Source: Parvibaculum sp002684405 (GTDB lineage Bacteria; Pseudomonadota; Alphaproteobacteria; Parvibaculales; Parvibaculaceae). From it: a stretch of 64,000 nucleotides of DNA. Where the stretch lies: positions 1,091,722-1,155,721 of the forward strand of contig OZ223205.1 of NCBI GenBank assembly GCA_965140395.1, in the 5' to 3' direction. The translations under genes and the position numbers were made by a program. Under the pieces are notes generated by a model that searched no databases, was not told where the DNA came from, and saw only the letters and a list, made by a program, of their open reading frames with translations. Positions 44,409 through 53,061 of this stretch are shown one piece after another (position 1 is the first letter of the stretch; each line of letters opens with the position of its first letter).

Positions 44409-45380
44409 CTACCCGACAATGCCTTTCAGGAAGTCGTCAATGCGGTCGTTCGCCGATTTCGACAGCTCGCCCGGAAAGGCGATGAAGCCATGCGCCCCGC
44501 CCGGATAGACGGCGAGCTCCGCTTCATTGCCCGCGGCAAGCCAGCGCGCATGCATGAAGAATGAGTCGTCCAGCAGCGCATCCCGCGTGCCGACGGTGAA
44601 GAGGGCGGGCGGCATGTCATGCAGCTGCGCATGAAGCGGCGAAATATCCGGGTCGCTGAAATCCTTCAGCCCCGGCCATGTCGCATCGCGGAACTTCTCG
44701 ATGTCGATCGTGCGCAGGATGAGCCGCTCGTCGCCGAAGGCGCGCTGGCTCGGCGTCATGTTGAGGTCGAAACAGCCGAAGACGAGATTGGCGCCCTTGA
44801 AGCCGGTATAGCCATGCCGGTCGCGCATGCGCAGGAGCGTCACGGCGGAAAGATGTCCGCCCGCGCTTTCGCCGCCGATGGTCATAACGTCGGTGCCGAA
44901 TTCGGATTTGGCGTTTTTGGCAAGCCAGACGGCGGCGCTTTCGCAATCGTCCCCGCCCGCGGGCCAGGGGCTTTCCGGCGCAAGGCGATATTCGACGCTG
45001 ACGCAGACCTGACCCGTCCGGTCGGCAATGCGCTCCAGCAGCGTGTCCTGCTGGTCGGACGCGCCCAGCACCCAGCCGCCGCCATGGATATGAAAATAGA
45101 CGCCCTTGGGAGAGCCCTTGGACGGCGCGATCACGCGCAGCGGAATCTTGTTGCCTGCCTTGCCGTCGATTTCGATGATGCGCGCCCGGTCCGATTTCGG
45201 CGCCAGCGGAAAGGGGCCTTCGCCCCGCGCCCGGGCGTCGCGCACGTCCTGCGCGCCGACATCCCACCATTCCGGGCCGCCCGTCAGCGCGTCCACAATC
45301 GCCTTGTTGATGGCCTTGGTTTCGTCGCTTTCGGCCTCGGGCGTGAAAAGGGCCGGATCGAACGGGTTGCTACCTGACAT
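44409..45380 (-). CDS. Alpha/beta hydrolase, hormone-sensitive-lipase type
   Basis: 323 residues. YFHIHGGGWVLGA is the intact HGGG oxyanion motif, VEYRLAPESPWPAGGDD the HSL signature, and IGGESAGGHLSA holds the nucleophile Ser; the acid is in VGTRDALLDD and the His in GGAHGFIAFP. Likely hydrolyses short- or medium-chain esters. Upstream of the three double-hotdog genes on the same strand. Confidence 0.92.
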   Translation of the reverse strand: MSGSNPFDPALFTPEAESDETKAINKAIVDALTGGPEWWDVGAQDVRDARARGEGPFPLAPKSDRARIIEIDGKAGNKIPLRVIAPSKGSPKGVYFHIHGGGWVLGASDQQDTLLERIADRTGQVCVSVEYRLAPESPWPAGGDDCESAAVWLAKNAKSEFGTDVMTIGGESAGGHLSAVTLLRMRDRHGYTGFKGANLVFGCFDLNMTPSQRAFGDERLILRTIDIEKFRDATWPGLKDFSDPDISPLHAQLHDMPPALFTVGTRDALLDDSFFMHARWLAAGNEAELAVYPGGAHGFIAFPGELSKSANDRIDDFLKGIVG

Positions 45381-45475
45381 CTTGTTTCCCCTGCGAATTT
45401 TGTTCTTGGGCCGTAATAGACCGGATTTTTCGAGCCGCGTCTAATGCCGGCGATCTGCAAAAAGCGGGCGCTGCT

Positions 45476-46507
45476 TCAGGAGGCGATCCGCCATTCGAAA
45501 CAATCCCCGCCCTTGTCCATGCGCTGCGTCACATCCAGCGTCAGGCGACGGTTATGCGCGGCCTTGGCGCCTTCCCACAGCCCGTTCCAGGCGTCGAAAC
45601 AGGTGGGCGTCACGCCCTCCTTGCCCTCCATCATGCGCCAGCTCGTCGTCCGCAGGATCGTGGCGTCGCCATCCTGCGACCGTTCCACCGGGTCGCCGCC
45701 CGCCTCCAGCATGGCGGCGAGATAATCGCCGAAGCTCGCGGCATCCTTGCCGGTCATGCCCAGCGTTTCGGCGGTCGAGTCATAAGTCTGCATGCCGATC
45801 AGCAGGGCGGCCTCATGCGTCAGCTCGAGCATCTCCGCCTCGCCGAAAAGCGACACGGCGGCGGGCAGCATGGTGCGGATATATTGCACGGCGTAGTTGC
45901 GCTTGGCCTTCACCATGCGTTCTTCCGACCAGTCCACCGCGGGAAGTTTTGCCGGGTCGGGGTCCGGCCCGTCCTCGTCGAAGTGGAAGCGCAGCCGTTC
46001 GTCGTCGCCAAGCGGACGGTCTTCCTCGATGAAATAGCCCTCAAGGCACGGGTCGCAGCGTGTGGTGATCTTGGTGCAGACAAAGCCGAGATGGGGATTG
46101 CCGAGCGTGACGCCGCATTGCGCATGAAAGCCCCGCATGAAGGCGATGCTGGTGTCGTTCGGCACGGCACAGATGGCGGCCCCTTCCCACACCCAGCGCG
46201 GCGGCAGATAGCGCACCCAGGCTTTCTTGTCGCTTTCGGGAATGAATTCGCATTTCACGCCGCCCACATGATTGGCGAGATAGATATATTGCGCGCAGGC
46301 CACCGCATGCGGCAGGCCGTCAAGGCCGAGGCTCTTGATCCCGGCCTTGAACTTCTCATTGTGCTGCGTGCGGAAGGTGCGGAAATTGAGTTCGGTGGAA
46401 GCGTCGGCCCCTTTGAAGGCGGCGGCGCGGATCAGCATCCCCGTCATGTAACGCTGATGCATCTCCGCGCTCGCTCGCCAGCCCGCCAGTTCCGTTTCGC
46501 TCGCCAT
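45476..46507 (-). CDS. L-2-amino-thiazoline-4-carboxylic acid hydrolase-like protein
   Basis: 343 residues, soluble. The C-terminal half (KRNYAVQYIRTMLPAAVSLFGE, ending MDKGGDCFEWRI) resembles the ATC_hydrolase family, whose members share a GDDCCEFRF-like ending. N-terminal half is unassigned and includes several cysteines (CTKITTRCDPCLEGYF). The ATC hydrolase label is from similarity recalled, not verified. Start 46507 follows GGGAGG. It is the last gene of a minus-strand group with a DJ-1/PfpI protein and a GlxA-type regulator. Confidence 0.5.
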   Translation of the reverse strand: MASETELAGWRASAEMHQRYMTGMLIRAAAFKGADASTELNFRTFRTQHNEKFKAGIKSLGLDGLPHAVACAQYIYLANHVGGVKCEFIPESDKKAWVRYLPPRWVWEGAAICAVPNDTSIAFMRGFHAQCGVTLGNPHLGFVCTKITTRCDPCLEGYFIEEDRPLGDDERLRFHFDEDGPDPDPAKLPAVDWSEERMVKAKRNYAVQYIRTMLPAAVSLFGEAEMLELTHEAALLIGMQTYDSTAETLGMTGKDAASFGDYLAAMLEAGGDPVERSQDGDATILRTTSWRMMEGKEGVTPTCFDAWNGLWEGAKAAHNRRLTLDVTQRMDKGGDCFEWRIAS

Positions 46508-46567
46508 TTCTTCCTCCCTGTTTTTCAGGAAGGATAGCCGCTCAGCCGGTCCTGTCACAGCATTGCG

Positions 46568-47197
46568 TTACACCGCCGCGCTATAGGGCGGGGCCGGGTC
46601 GTATTCCATGGCCTTCTGGGTCAGGCGCGCATGGTCGGGGCCATAGATCTGTCCCGTCAGCCACAGCGCCATGTCGATCCCGGCCGAAACGCCCGCCGAG
46701 GTCACGAGATTGCCGTCCCGTACATAGCGGATCGCCTCCAGCACCTCGCCAGCATAACCGCGCTTTCTGAGGTCGGGAATGAACGCCCAGTGGGTGGTGA
46801 CGCGCTTGCCTTCGGTCAGCCCCGCCGCGCCCAGCACCAGCGAGCCGGTGCAGACGCTCGTCACCCATTCCGCGCCCCCGGCCTGGGCTTTGAGGAAATC
46901 CAGCATGGGCTGGTGATGTTCCTCCCGCCGCGTGCCGTTGCCGCCGGGGATGAGCAGCACGTCGAGCTGCGGCGTATCGGCGAAACTATGCGTGGCGGCG
47001 ATTTCCATGCCCTTGGCGCAGCGCACGCGCTTCCCCGTTTCCGAGATCAGCAACACATCGTGCCGGGGTTGTTCTCCCAGATGGCCGAACACTTCATTGG
47101 CCATGGTGAAGACCTCGAAGGGGCCGACGAAATCGAGCTCCTCTGCATCGTCGAAAAGAACGAGGCCGATCTGGCGGTGCTTCCGGTCACTGGACAT
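46568..47197 (-). CDS. DJ-1/PfpI family protein (isonitrile hydratase-like)
   Basis: 209 residues. IGLVLFDDAEELDFVGPFEVF is the N-terminal signature of the isonitrile hydratase/DJ-1 subgroup; SVCTGSLVLGAAGLTEGKRVTTHW carries the nucleophilic-elbow Cys (about 116). Reaction not certain: hydration of isonitriles and glyoxalase-like activities are known in the superfamily. The start overlaps the end of the upstream GlxA-type regulator by 11 bases. Confidence 0.85.
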   Translation of the reverse strand: MSSDRKHRQIGLVLFDDAEELDFVGPFEVFTMANEVFGHLGEQPRHDVLLISETGKRVRCAKGMEIAATHSFADTPQLDVLLIPGGNGTRREEHHQPMLDFLKAQAGGAEWVTSVCTGSLVLGAAGLTEGKRVTTHWAFIPDLRKRGYAGEVLEAIRYVRDGNLVTSAGVSAGIDMALWLTGQIYGPDHARLTQKAMEYDPAPPYSAAV

Positions 47198-48245
47198 GGA
47201 TGTCTCCTGAGGTCTGGGAAAGGGGATGGGACATGGGCCGCTCGGCGGTGCGGAAGCGTTCGCGGTAGCGCTGCGGCGTCACGCCGAGATGGCGTAGAAA
47301 GCTTCGGCGCATCCGCTCGCCTGTGCCGAAGCCGCTGTCGAGGGCGATCCTGTCGAAACTCGTGTCGCTGCCGGAAAGTGCCCGGCAGGCGGCGTCCACC
47401 CTTGCGCGCTCCACGAATTGCGCGGGCGTGAAGCCCGTCTCCTGCGTGAAATGCCGGGCGAAGCTGCGCTCGCTCATCGCCGCGATTTGGGCAAGCGCAG
47501 GAACGGAAAGCTCCGCCTGCGGATTTTTAGCGATATGGTGGCAGACCCTGGCGATGCGGCTGTCCTCCGCGCTCTGCGCGGCAAGTTCGGCGGAAAATTG
47601 CGACTGCCCGCCGGGCCGCATCAGATACATCACATGATGGCGCGCCAGCATCAGCGCCGTTTCGCGCCCGAGATCGGCTTCGATCAGCGCCAGCGCAAGA
47701 TCCATCCCCGCCGTCACCCCCGCCGACGACCAGATATTGCCGTCGCACACATAGATCGCATCCGCATCGACATCTGTGTCTGGAAACCGGGCCGCCAGCG
47801 TGTCGGCATAGGCCCAATGGGTGGTGGCGCGCCGGCCTTTCAGGAGGCCCGCCGCTGCGAGCAGGAGCGCACCTGTACAGATCGAGCCGGTCCGGCGCGC
47901 ATGAGTGGAGGCGCGAGCGATGAAATCCGTCAGCCGTTTGTCATGCATGGCGCCGCGGCTGCCTTCGCCGCCCGACACGAGCAGCGTGTCGAGCCCGTCG
48001 AGATCGGCGTCCGTCACCTGTCCGATGGAGCGGTTTGCCTGCAGCACCAGCCCGCTCGTCGTCAGCACCGCGCCGGGCTCCGCCGACACAAGCTCGACCT
48101 CATAGGCAGGCCGCCCGTCCGCCTCCCGCGCCGAGGCGAAGAGCTGAAGCGGCCCGGCAATGTCGATCACATTGGCCCTCTCATAGCCGATCATCATGAC
48201 CCGGCGGGGAGAGGAGGGGGCGGATTGGGCTGGTTTCCTGTTCAT
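47187..48245 (-). CDS. GlxA family transcriptional regulator (DJ-1/PfpI + AraC HTH)
   Basis: 352 residues. The N-terminal part is a DJ-1/PfpI domain (RVMMIGYERANVIDIAGPLQLF, GSICTGALLLAAAGLLKGRR); the C-terminal about 230-335 is an AraC double helix-turn-helix (LSVPALAQIAAMSERSFARHF, FDRIALDSGFGTGERMRRSF). Such regulators sense small metabolites. Its DJ-1 domain and the neighbouring DJ-1 enzyme are homologous. ATG 48245 is chosen because the PfpI domain begins shortly after. Likely activates the downstream enzyme gene and itself. Confidence 0.9.
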   Translation of the reverse strand: MNRKPAQSAPSSPRRVMMIGYERANVIDIAGPLQLFASAREADGRPAYEVELVSAEPGAVLTTSGLVLQANRSIGQVTDADLDGLDTLLVSGGEGSRGAMHDKRLTDFIARASTHARRTGSICTGALLLAAAGLLKGRRATTHWAYADTLAARFPDTDVDADAIYVCDGNIWSSAGVTAGMDLALALIEADLGRETALMLARHHVMYLMRPGGQSQFSAELAAQSAEDSRIARVCHHIAKNPQAELSVPALAQIAAMSERSFARHFTQETGFTPAQFVERARVDAACRALSGSDTSFDRIALDSGFGTGERMRRSFLRHLGVTPQRYRERFRTAERPMSHPLSQTSGDIHVQ

Positions 48246-48269
48246 GGACGGAAGCCTAGCCCGGCTTCC

Positions 48270-48310
48270 GCTTGGCAGAAATGACAAAAAACAGGCAAAC
48301 CCTGCCAAGC
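48270..48310. promoter_or_regulatory. Inverted repeat upstream of the GlxA-type regulator
   Basis: GCTTGGCAG (48270-48278) and CTGCCAAGC (48302-48310) form a perfect nine-base inverted repeat with 23 bases between, located 25-65 bases upstream of the regulator start. The spacer contains an A-run and, on the minus strand, CAGGGTTTGCCTGTTTTTT, which could also act as a weak terminator of the TonB/TolA-like gene. Confidence 0.55.
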
Positions 48311-48320
48311 TGAACGGAAA

Positions 48321-49151
48321 TCAATCCTTGGGATAGAAGGTCCATTGGATGTGGACCCGATTGTCCGAGGCTCGGACATAGGCCGGCGGCGGCGGGTAGG
48401 GTCCGGCGCGCAAGATGGCCGCCGTGCCAATTCGGTCGAAATCATCATTGCCGGATGTTTTGGTCAGTCGGACGTCTGAAACCCGCCCGTTCAGTTCCAG
48501 GGCAATGTCGTAATGGGCCGGCCCCGGCGGCTTTGGTGGGGCCATCGTGTCGATCATCTTGTGGATTCGGTCCTGCATTTTGTTCAGATAGGCATTGCCG
48601 CCCCAATCTTCTTCGGTTCCGTTCCTGGCTCCATAACGCGAGCGGTTATCGGCAAGACGGTTGTACCCATTGGAAAAGTTCCGTGCCCAGTCCGGAATGG
48701 GCCCAATGGGTTCGTCGGGCATCTTTTTGGCGGTGGTCTTCTTCTCATCGCTGTCGGTTTCGGAAGGGTTCTCAACCGCCTCACCCTGGTCTTTCCGGTC
48801 GGCATCGGGGTTGCCTCGCCGCATATGCCCGAGCTTGGCCGTCTGCGACGTACCGCCCGAGCTTAGATATTTCGTGTCGACGGTCTGGGTGAGTTCATCC
48901 TCCGGTTCGTCCTCCGGCTTGGGCGCCGGCGGCTGTTTCACCAGTTCCACGGGAATGGCTTCCGGCGCGCGCTGCGGGATCTCGGGATCGGCGCGAAAAT
49001 AGAGCGCCATCAAAAGCATCAGGTTGATCAGAATGCCCGCCGCCATGCCGAGCGCGAAGGGCGTGTCGAAGCGCCGCTGCTTGCGCGGTCCGCCCTGTCT
49101 GCCCGGCACGATACGGCCGGGACCTGCCTTGCCTGCGCTCACCACACTCAA
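48321..49151 (-). CDS. TonB/TolA-like protein with C-terminal energy-transducer domain
   Basis: About 276 residues from a TTG at 49151; GTG codons at 49145 and 49142 are alternatives. One N-terminal membrane helix (about 35-53), a Pro/Glu/Lys-rich periplasmic stretch (PPAPKPEDEPEDELTQ; about 70-160), and a C-terminal domain (about 200-276) with VSDVRLTKTSGNDDFDRIG, resembling the TonB C-terminal domain pattern. Likely spans the periplasm and links inner and outer membrane. No ExbB/ExbD or TolQR neighbours, so its partner is unknown. Confidence 0.75.
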   Translation of the reverse strand: MSVVSAGKAGPGRIVPGRQGGPRKQRRFDTPFALGMAAGILINLMLLMALYFRADPEIPQRAPEAIPVELVKQPPAPKPEDEPEDELTQTVDTKYLSSGGTSQTAKLGHMRRGNPDADRKDQGEAVENPSETDSDEKKTTAKKMPDEPIGPIPDWARNFSNGYNRLADNRSRYGARNGTEEDWGGNAYLNKMQDRIHKMIDTMAPPKPPGPAHYDIALELNGRVSDVRLTKTSGNDDFDRIGTAAILRAGPYPPPPAYVRASDNRVHIQWTFYPKD

Positions 49152-49263
49152 ATTACCATTATCTCCGGCGCTTCCCTTTGCGGAGAGGCATCATGTGGCG
49201 GCCCGCCGCCCTAAACAAGGCGGCGAAAATAGGATTTTTGTATTCGGCGTGACCTTGCGGGGG

Positions 49264-49716
49264 TCAGGCGCGGCGCGCCACTGCCAGCCCCGCCCGCACA
49301 AGCGCGATGGCCGCCGCGACCGCGCCGATGATCCCCGCCGCGAACAGCAGGAAATTGAGCGTGTTCCAGTCGAGGCCCGTCAGCCCGGTGCCCCGGCCGC
49401 CCGTCAGTGCGGAAAGGGTGGAGGCGACGATATTCGTCCAGCCCGACACCACGAGCCCCCAGAAGACCACTTTCTCGCCGGTTGCGCTCAAGCTGAGCTT
49501 CGTCGCGGCGGCTGCGGCGGCGATCATCAGCATGCCGTTCAGCACGCCTTCCATATGCGCCATGCGCCAGGCGCGGATCGTGCCCGGGATCGCCTGCGGC
49601 ATGGACGGGTCGAGCGATTGGGCGACCGCCATGCCATAGGGAAAGCCGACGGCAAAGCCCGCCAGCAGCACCAGCGCCCCATTGGCGATCAGCAGCCCGA
49701 AAGTTCTGTTGGTCAT
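49264..49716 (-). CDS. Four-helix membrane protein, styrene-oxide-isomerase-like motif
   Basis: 150 residues with four membrane helices (about 6-26, 52-72, 83-100, 118-145). A His and an Asn six residues apart (H54, N60 in AHMEGVLNG) match the spacing of the heme-ligand His58 and substrate Asn64 of styrene oxide isomerase StyC, also a small four-helix membrane protein; the StyC Tyr103 is not obvious here. The resemblance is by motif only. Start 49716 follows AGAGGGAGGGG. Function not established. Confidence 0.65.
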   Translation of the reverse strand: MTNRTFGLLIANGALVLLAGFAVGFPYGMAVAQSLDPSMPQAIPGTIRAWRMAHMEGVLNGMLMIAAAAAATKLSLSATGEKVVFWGLVVSGWTNIVASTLSALTGGRGTGLTGLDWNTLNFLLFAAGIIGAVAAAIALVRAGLAVARRA

Positions 49717-49735
49717 GTTAGTCCCCTCCCTCTTT

Positions 49736-51001
49736 TCAGTCGGGGAGCATAGCCGCGCCGTCATGGCGGCGGAAGGCGCAACTGAAGGCGGGCACCGGCA
49801 CCCTTTGCTCGGTCCTCAGCGCGCAGCGCTCGATCGCATGGACCTCGAAACCGTGTCGCGCCGCCATCTCCCGCAGATAGGCTTCGCTATGTCCGAACCG
49901 TCTGGACGGTCCGACTTCATACCCGGCCGCGGGGTCGTTCTGCGTTTCCTCATTGGTGAAGACAAACCATCCGCCCGGCCGCAGCAGCCCGGAAAGCACC
50001 CTGAATATCGGCTCCAGATCGCCGATATAGATCAGCGTGTCGCAGGCGATGGCGAGATCGAGCTGCGCGGCGAGGCTTTCCAGCGTGCTCACCGCCTCGC
50101 CGATAACCACCTCGTCGTAATGCCCGGTGGCCATCGCCGCCGCCGCCATGCGCGGCGACAGGTCGATGCCGGTCAGGCGGGCGCAGCGGGGTTTGAAGGC
50201 GGCGCCGGAAAGGCCCGTGCCGCAGCCGATGTCGAGCGCCTCGCCGGGCGGCGGCGCACCGCCTGCCGCGGCCCACGCGCCCTGCGCCGTTTCGTACAGG
50301 ATATCCGGTCCGCGATAGCGCAGCGTGCCGGTCATGTGCTCGTCATAGCGCGGCGCATAGCCGTCAAAGAGATGCCGGACATAGCTGTTGGAGGCTTTGG
50401 TGGGCGGCGGGGCGAGGTCGAGTTCCGCCAGCCGGATCGCCGCGCCGCGTCGGTCCGCCGGGTCGGCCTCGGCGGCGGCTCTGAAATGCCGTGCCGCCTT
50501 GTCGCGCTCGTCCACACGCGCCCAGGCGTCCCCGAGGCGGAAATGCGCGCGCGCATCGTCCGGGGCGATCCGGAGAGCGCGTTCGAAATCGGCAATCGCG
50601 GCGGGAATGTCGTCGGCATCGAGGCGGGCCTCGCCCAGCGCGTTCAGCGCATCCGCCGACCGACCGTCGAGATAACAGGCTTCTCTCAGCGTCTCGATGG
50701 CCTGCGCATGGTTGCCGCCGAGGCTTTGTGCGCGGCCGAGCAGGGTGAGGATGCGCGATCCGGCGCTGCCCGCATCGCGCAGTCGCTCCAGCATGGCCGT
50801 CGCCTCGGACGCTGCGCCCAGATCGATCAGTTTTTCGCTGAGGCCGCCCAGCAGCCAGCTGTCGTCGCTTGCCGCGCCCGCCTCCAGCGCCGAGGCAATA
50901 GCATCCTCTTTCCGGCCTTCGGCAATCAGCCGGTCGAGCCTGTCGAGAATATGTTCGCCATCGGCTTCCATCGAGCCGGGGTCGTCAACGGGCAGGGTCA
51001 T
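49736..51001 (-). CDS. TPR-repeat class I SAM-dependent methyltransferase
   Basis: 421 residues. The N-terminal 200 residues are TPR repeats (ADALNALGEARLDADDIPAA, DARAHFRLGDAWARVDERDK). The methyltransferase begins around 215 (YVRHLFDGYAPRYDEHMTG); motif I ALDIGCGTGLSG is near 254, and LRPGGWFVFTNEE follows. Substrate unknown. TPR-methyltransferase fusions of this kind occur in alphaproteobacteria. Start 51001 lacks a perfect ribosome-binding site. Confidence 0.88.
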   Translation of the reverse strand: MTLPVDDPGSMEADGEHILDRLDRLIAEGRKEDAIASALEAGAASDDSWLLGGLSEKLIDLGAASEATAMLERLRDAGSAGSRILTLLGRAQSLGGNHAQAIETLREACYLDGRSADALNALGEARLDADDIPAAIADFERALRIAPDDARAHFRLGDAWARVDERDKAARHFRAAAEADPADRRGAAIRLAELDLAPPPTKASNSYVRHLFDGYAPRYDEHMTGTLRYRGPDILYETAQGAWAAAGGAPPPGEALDIGCGTGLSGAAFKPRCARLTGIDLSPRMAAAAMATGHYDEVVIGEAVSTLESLAAQLDLAIACDTLIYIGDLEPIFRVLSGLLRPGGWFVFTNEETQNDPAAGYEVGPSRRFGHSEAYLREMAARHGFEVHAIERCALRTEQRVPVPAFSCAFRRHDGAAMLPD

Positions 51002-51041
51002 GTGCCGCTTGTTCCGACAAAACGGGACGTGGTCGCCCACT

Positions 51042-51070
51042 AAAAAGGCCGGGGCTAAGCCGCCCCGGCC
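51042..51070 (-). terminator. Intrinsic terminator after the MaoC gene
   Basis: Minus-strand hairpin GGCCGGGGC / GCCCCGGCC (51062-51070 and 51047-51055) followed by TTTTTA. Separates the MaoC gene upstream from the TPR methyltransferase downstream. Confidence 0.85.
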
Positions 51071-51178
51071 CGGCATGTCGTGAAGCGCTATATGATCCCG
51101 AAACCGGATTTCCGCAAGCGGCTCACCCGGCTCCTTTCAACGGGCCCGGCTTAACCGGTTCCCGTCAACCGGCCCCTG

Positions 51179-52033
51179 TCAGCCGGCGAGCGTGCACTTG
51201 CCGTTATTGATGACCACGGCGTCGCCGCGTCCCGGCACGCGGGCGCGGAAGGAGATCGTGTTGCCGTCCTTCCACAGATCGACGGCGATCTTGTCGCCGG
51301 GAATGACGGGCGCGGAAAAGCGCACGTCGAAGCCCGTGATCTTCGTCGGATCGTAGTCGCAGACCGAGGAGATGATCGCCCGGCAGCAGGTGCCATAGGT
51401 GCACAGCCCGTGCAGGATGGGCTTGTCGAAGCCGACGGCCTTGGCAAATTCCGGATCGGAATGAAGCGGGTTGCGGTCGCCCGAAAGCCGGTAGAGCAGC
51501 GCCTGGTCGGGCTTGGTTTCCGCTTCCACCGTCTGGTCCGGCGCCCGGTCGGGGATCTGGTGGGGCGTCGGCGCGCCCTCGCGTGGGCCGCCGAACCCGC
51601 CATCGCCGCGCGCGAAGATGGTGGATTCCAGCGTGCAGAGCTTGTCCTTGCCCTTTTCCGAAATCACCGTCTCGGTGACGATGATCGCGCCCTTGCCTTC
51701 GCCCTTGTCCCAGGCGCCGACGATGCGGCTGTCGGCGGTGATCTGCGCGGCGACGGGCAGCGGGCGATGCAGCGTCAGCTTCTGTTCGCCATGCACCACC
51801 ATCATGTAGTTGATGCCGCTATCGGCCATCGGCCCGGCGCCCCAGGAGATGACGGTCGCCATGGTCGGGACGGTCTTCAGGTTCTTTTCGTAAACGAAGG
51901 AGAGTTCCTTGTCGTCCATCGGGTCGCGCCCGAAGCCGACGCCCAGCGCGTAAAGCATGGTTTCGCGGTCGCCATAGCTGAATTCCTGCCCGGTCGACTT
52001 CAGCGACATGAGGTGATCGTAATTGATCGCCAT
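51179..52033 (-). CDS. MaoC family (R)-specific enoyl-CoA hydratase
   Basis: 284 residues, two hotdog halves as in hydratase 2. The hydratase signature SGDRNPLHSDPEFAKAVGF followed by DKPILHGL gives the catalytic dyad Asp186 and His191. It hydrates trans-2-enoyl-CoA to (R)-3-hydroxyacyl-CoA, complementing the (S)-specific FadB. Start 52033 follows GGGGAGAAG. Single gene closed by the terminator at 51042. Confidence 0.92.
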   Translation of the reverse strand: MAINYDHLMSLKSTGQEFSYGDRETMLYALGVGFGRDPMDDKELSFVYEKNLKTVPTMATVISWGAGPMADSGINYMMVVHGEQKLTLHRPLPVAAQITADSRIVGAWDKGEGKGAIIVTETVISEKGKDKLCTLESTIFARGDGGFGGPREGAPTPHQIPDRAPDQTVEAETKPDQALLYRLSGDRNPLHSDPEFAKAVGFDKPILHGLCTYGTCCRAIISSVCDYDPTKITGFDVRFSAPVIPGDKIAVDLWKDGNTISFRARVPGRGDAVVINNGKCTLAG

Positions 52034-52307
52034 TTTCGTCTTCTCCCCGTTTTCTCCGGCCCCTGATGGCGGAGCCATGTCCGTTGGGGCGCTAGCAAAG
52101 CGCGAACGCGATGGCGGCGCAAGCCCGCGCGCTGGCCAATATTGCGCGTTGTTTGAAGCGTCTGACGATTATTTTGCGGGACCGGCGCAGGGCCGTCGCG
52201 AACCCGTAACAGACTCATGTCATCCATGAAAAACGATTCGCTGCGGCGATTGCCGTTGGTGCCCCGCAGCGCCGAGGCCAACCCGTCCAATTCGCGAGTG
52301 ACCCGCC

Positions 52308-53045
52308 ATGGTGGCGATATCCGAGCCCGATTATCTGGAAGCGACCGCGAAGATCGACCATCGCCATGCGGGCGTGCGCGCGGTGGCAACGCATGTCGGC
52401 GATGCGCCGACGGCGCGCGAGGCGGCGATCCGTCTGCACGATTATGTGCGCGACGAAATCCGCTACGGCTTCTGCGCCTCGATATACGACCAGTCCGCCT
52501 CGCAGGTTCTGAAGGCCGGTATCGGATACGGCCTGACCAAATCGACGCTTTTCGTGGCGCTGCTCCGCGCGCTGGGCATTCCCGCCCGCCAGCATTTCGT
52601 GGACGTGTCGGCGGACATTCTCCACGGCGTCATGGCCTCCCGCACCCCCTTCACCGATCATTGCTATGTCGAGGTGCTGCTCGACGAAGGCTGGGTACGC
52701 GTCGACAGTTTCATCGTAGACCTGCCGCTGGCCGAAGCCGCCCGGGCAAGGCTGCGCCGCGAGGGCCGCATGATCGGCTATGGCGTGCATATCGACGGCG
52801 TGTCCGTCTGGGACGGCCGCCGCGATACCTTCTGCCAGTTCGTGGATAACGGGTCGGTGGACGGGTTCAGCACGACCGATCACGGGCTCTTCCGCGACAT
52901 CGACGAGTTTCACGAAAAGGCGGAGAGTTGGAACCGCGTCGGCCTGCTGTCGCGCCTGTTCATGCCCGCCTTCGTCTCGGCGGCCAATGCGCGCTGCGAG
53001 GCGCTCCGCCACGCGCCCGGCCGCATTGCCACCGCGGCGGAATAG
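52308..53045 (+). CDS. Transglutaminase-like protein lacking the catalytic cysteine
   Basis: 245 residues. The core (about 40-135) matches transglutaminase-like proteins: IRLHDYVRDEIRYGF, FVALLRALGIPARQHFVDV, DHCYVEVLLDEGWVRVDSF. His118 and Asp133 of the triad are present, but the nucleophile position before the ALLRALGIPAR helix (normally Gly-x-Cys) reads GIGYGLTKST, without a cysteine. Probably not a protease or transglutaminase in the usual sense. Stands alone; 274 bases upstream hold no gene. Confidence 0.75.
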   Translation: MVAISEPDYLEATAKIDHRHAGVRAVATHVGDAPTAREAAIRLHDYVRDEIRYGFCASIYDQSASQVLKAGIGYGLTKSTLFVALLRALGIPARQHFVDVSADILHGVMASRTPFTDHCYVEVLLDEGWVRVDSFIVDLPLAEAARARLRREGRMIGYGVHIDGVSVWDGRRDTFCQFVDNGSVDGFSTTDHGLFRDIDEFHEKAESWNRVGLLSRLFMPAFVSAANARCEALRHAPGRIATAAE

Positions 53046-53061
53046 GCTTACCGCTCGCCCA

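Noticed and set aside
42678..44564. Plus-strand open frame of about 628 codons
   Set aside because: Antisense to two double-hotdog genes that carry clear motifs.
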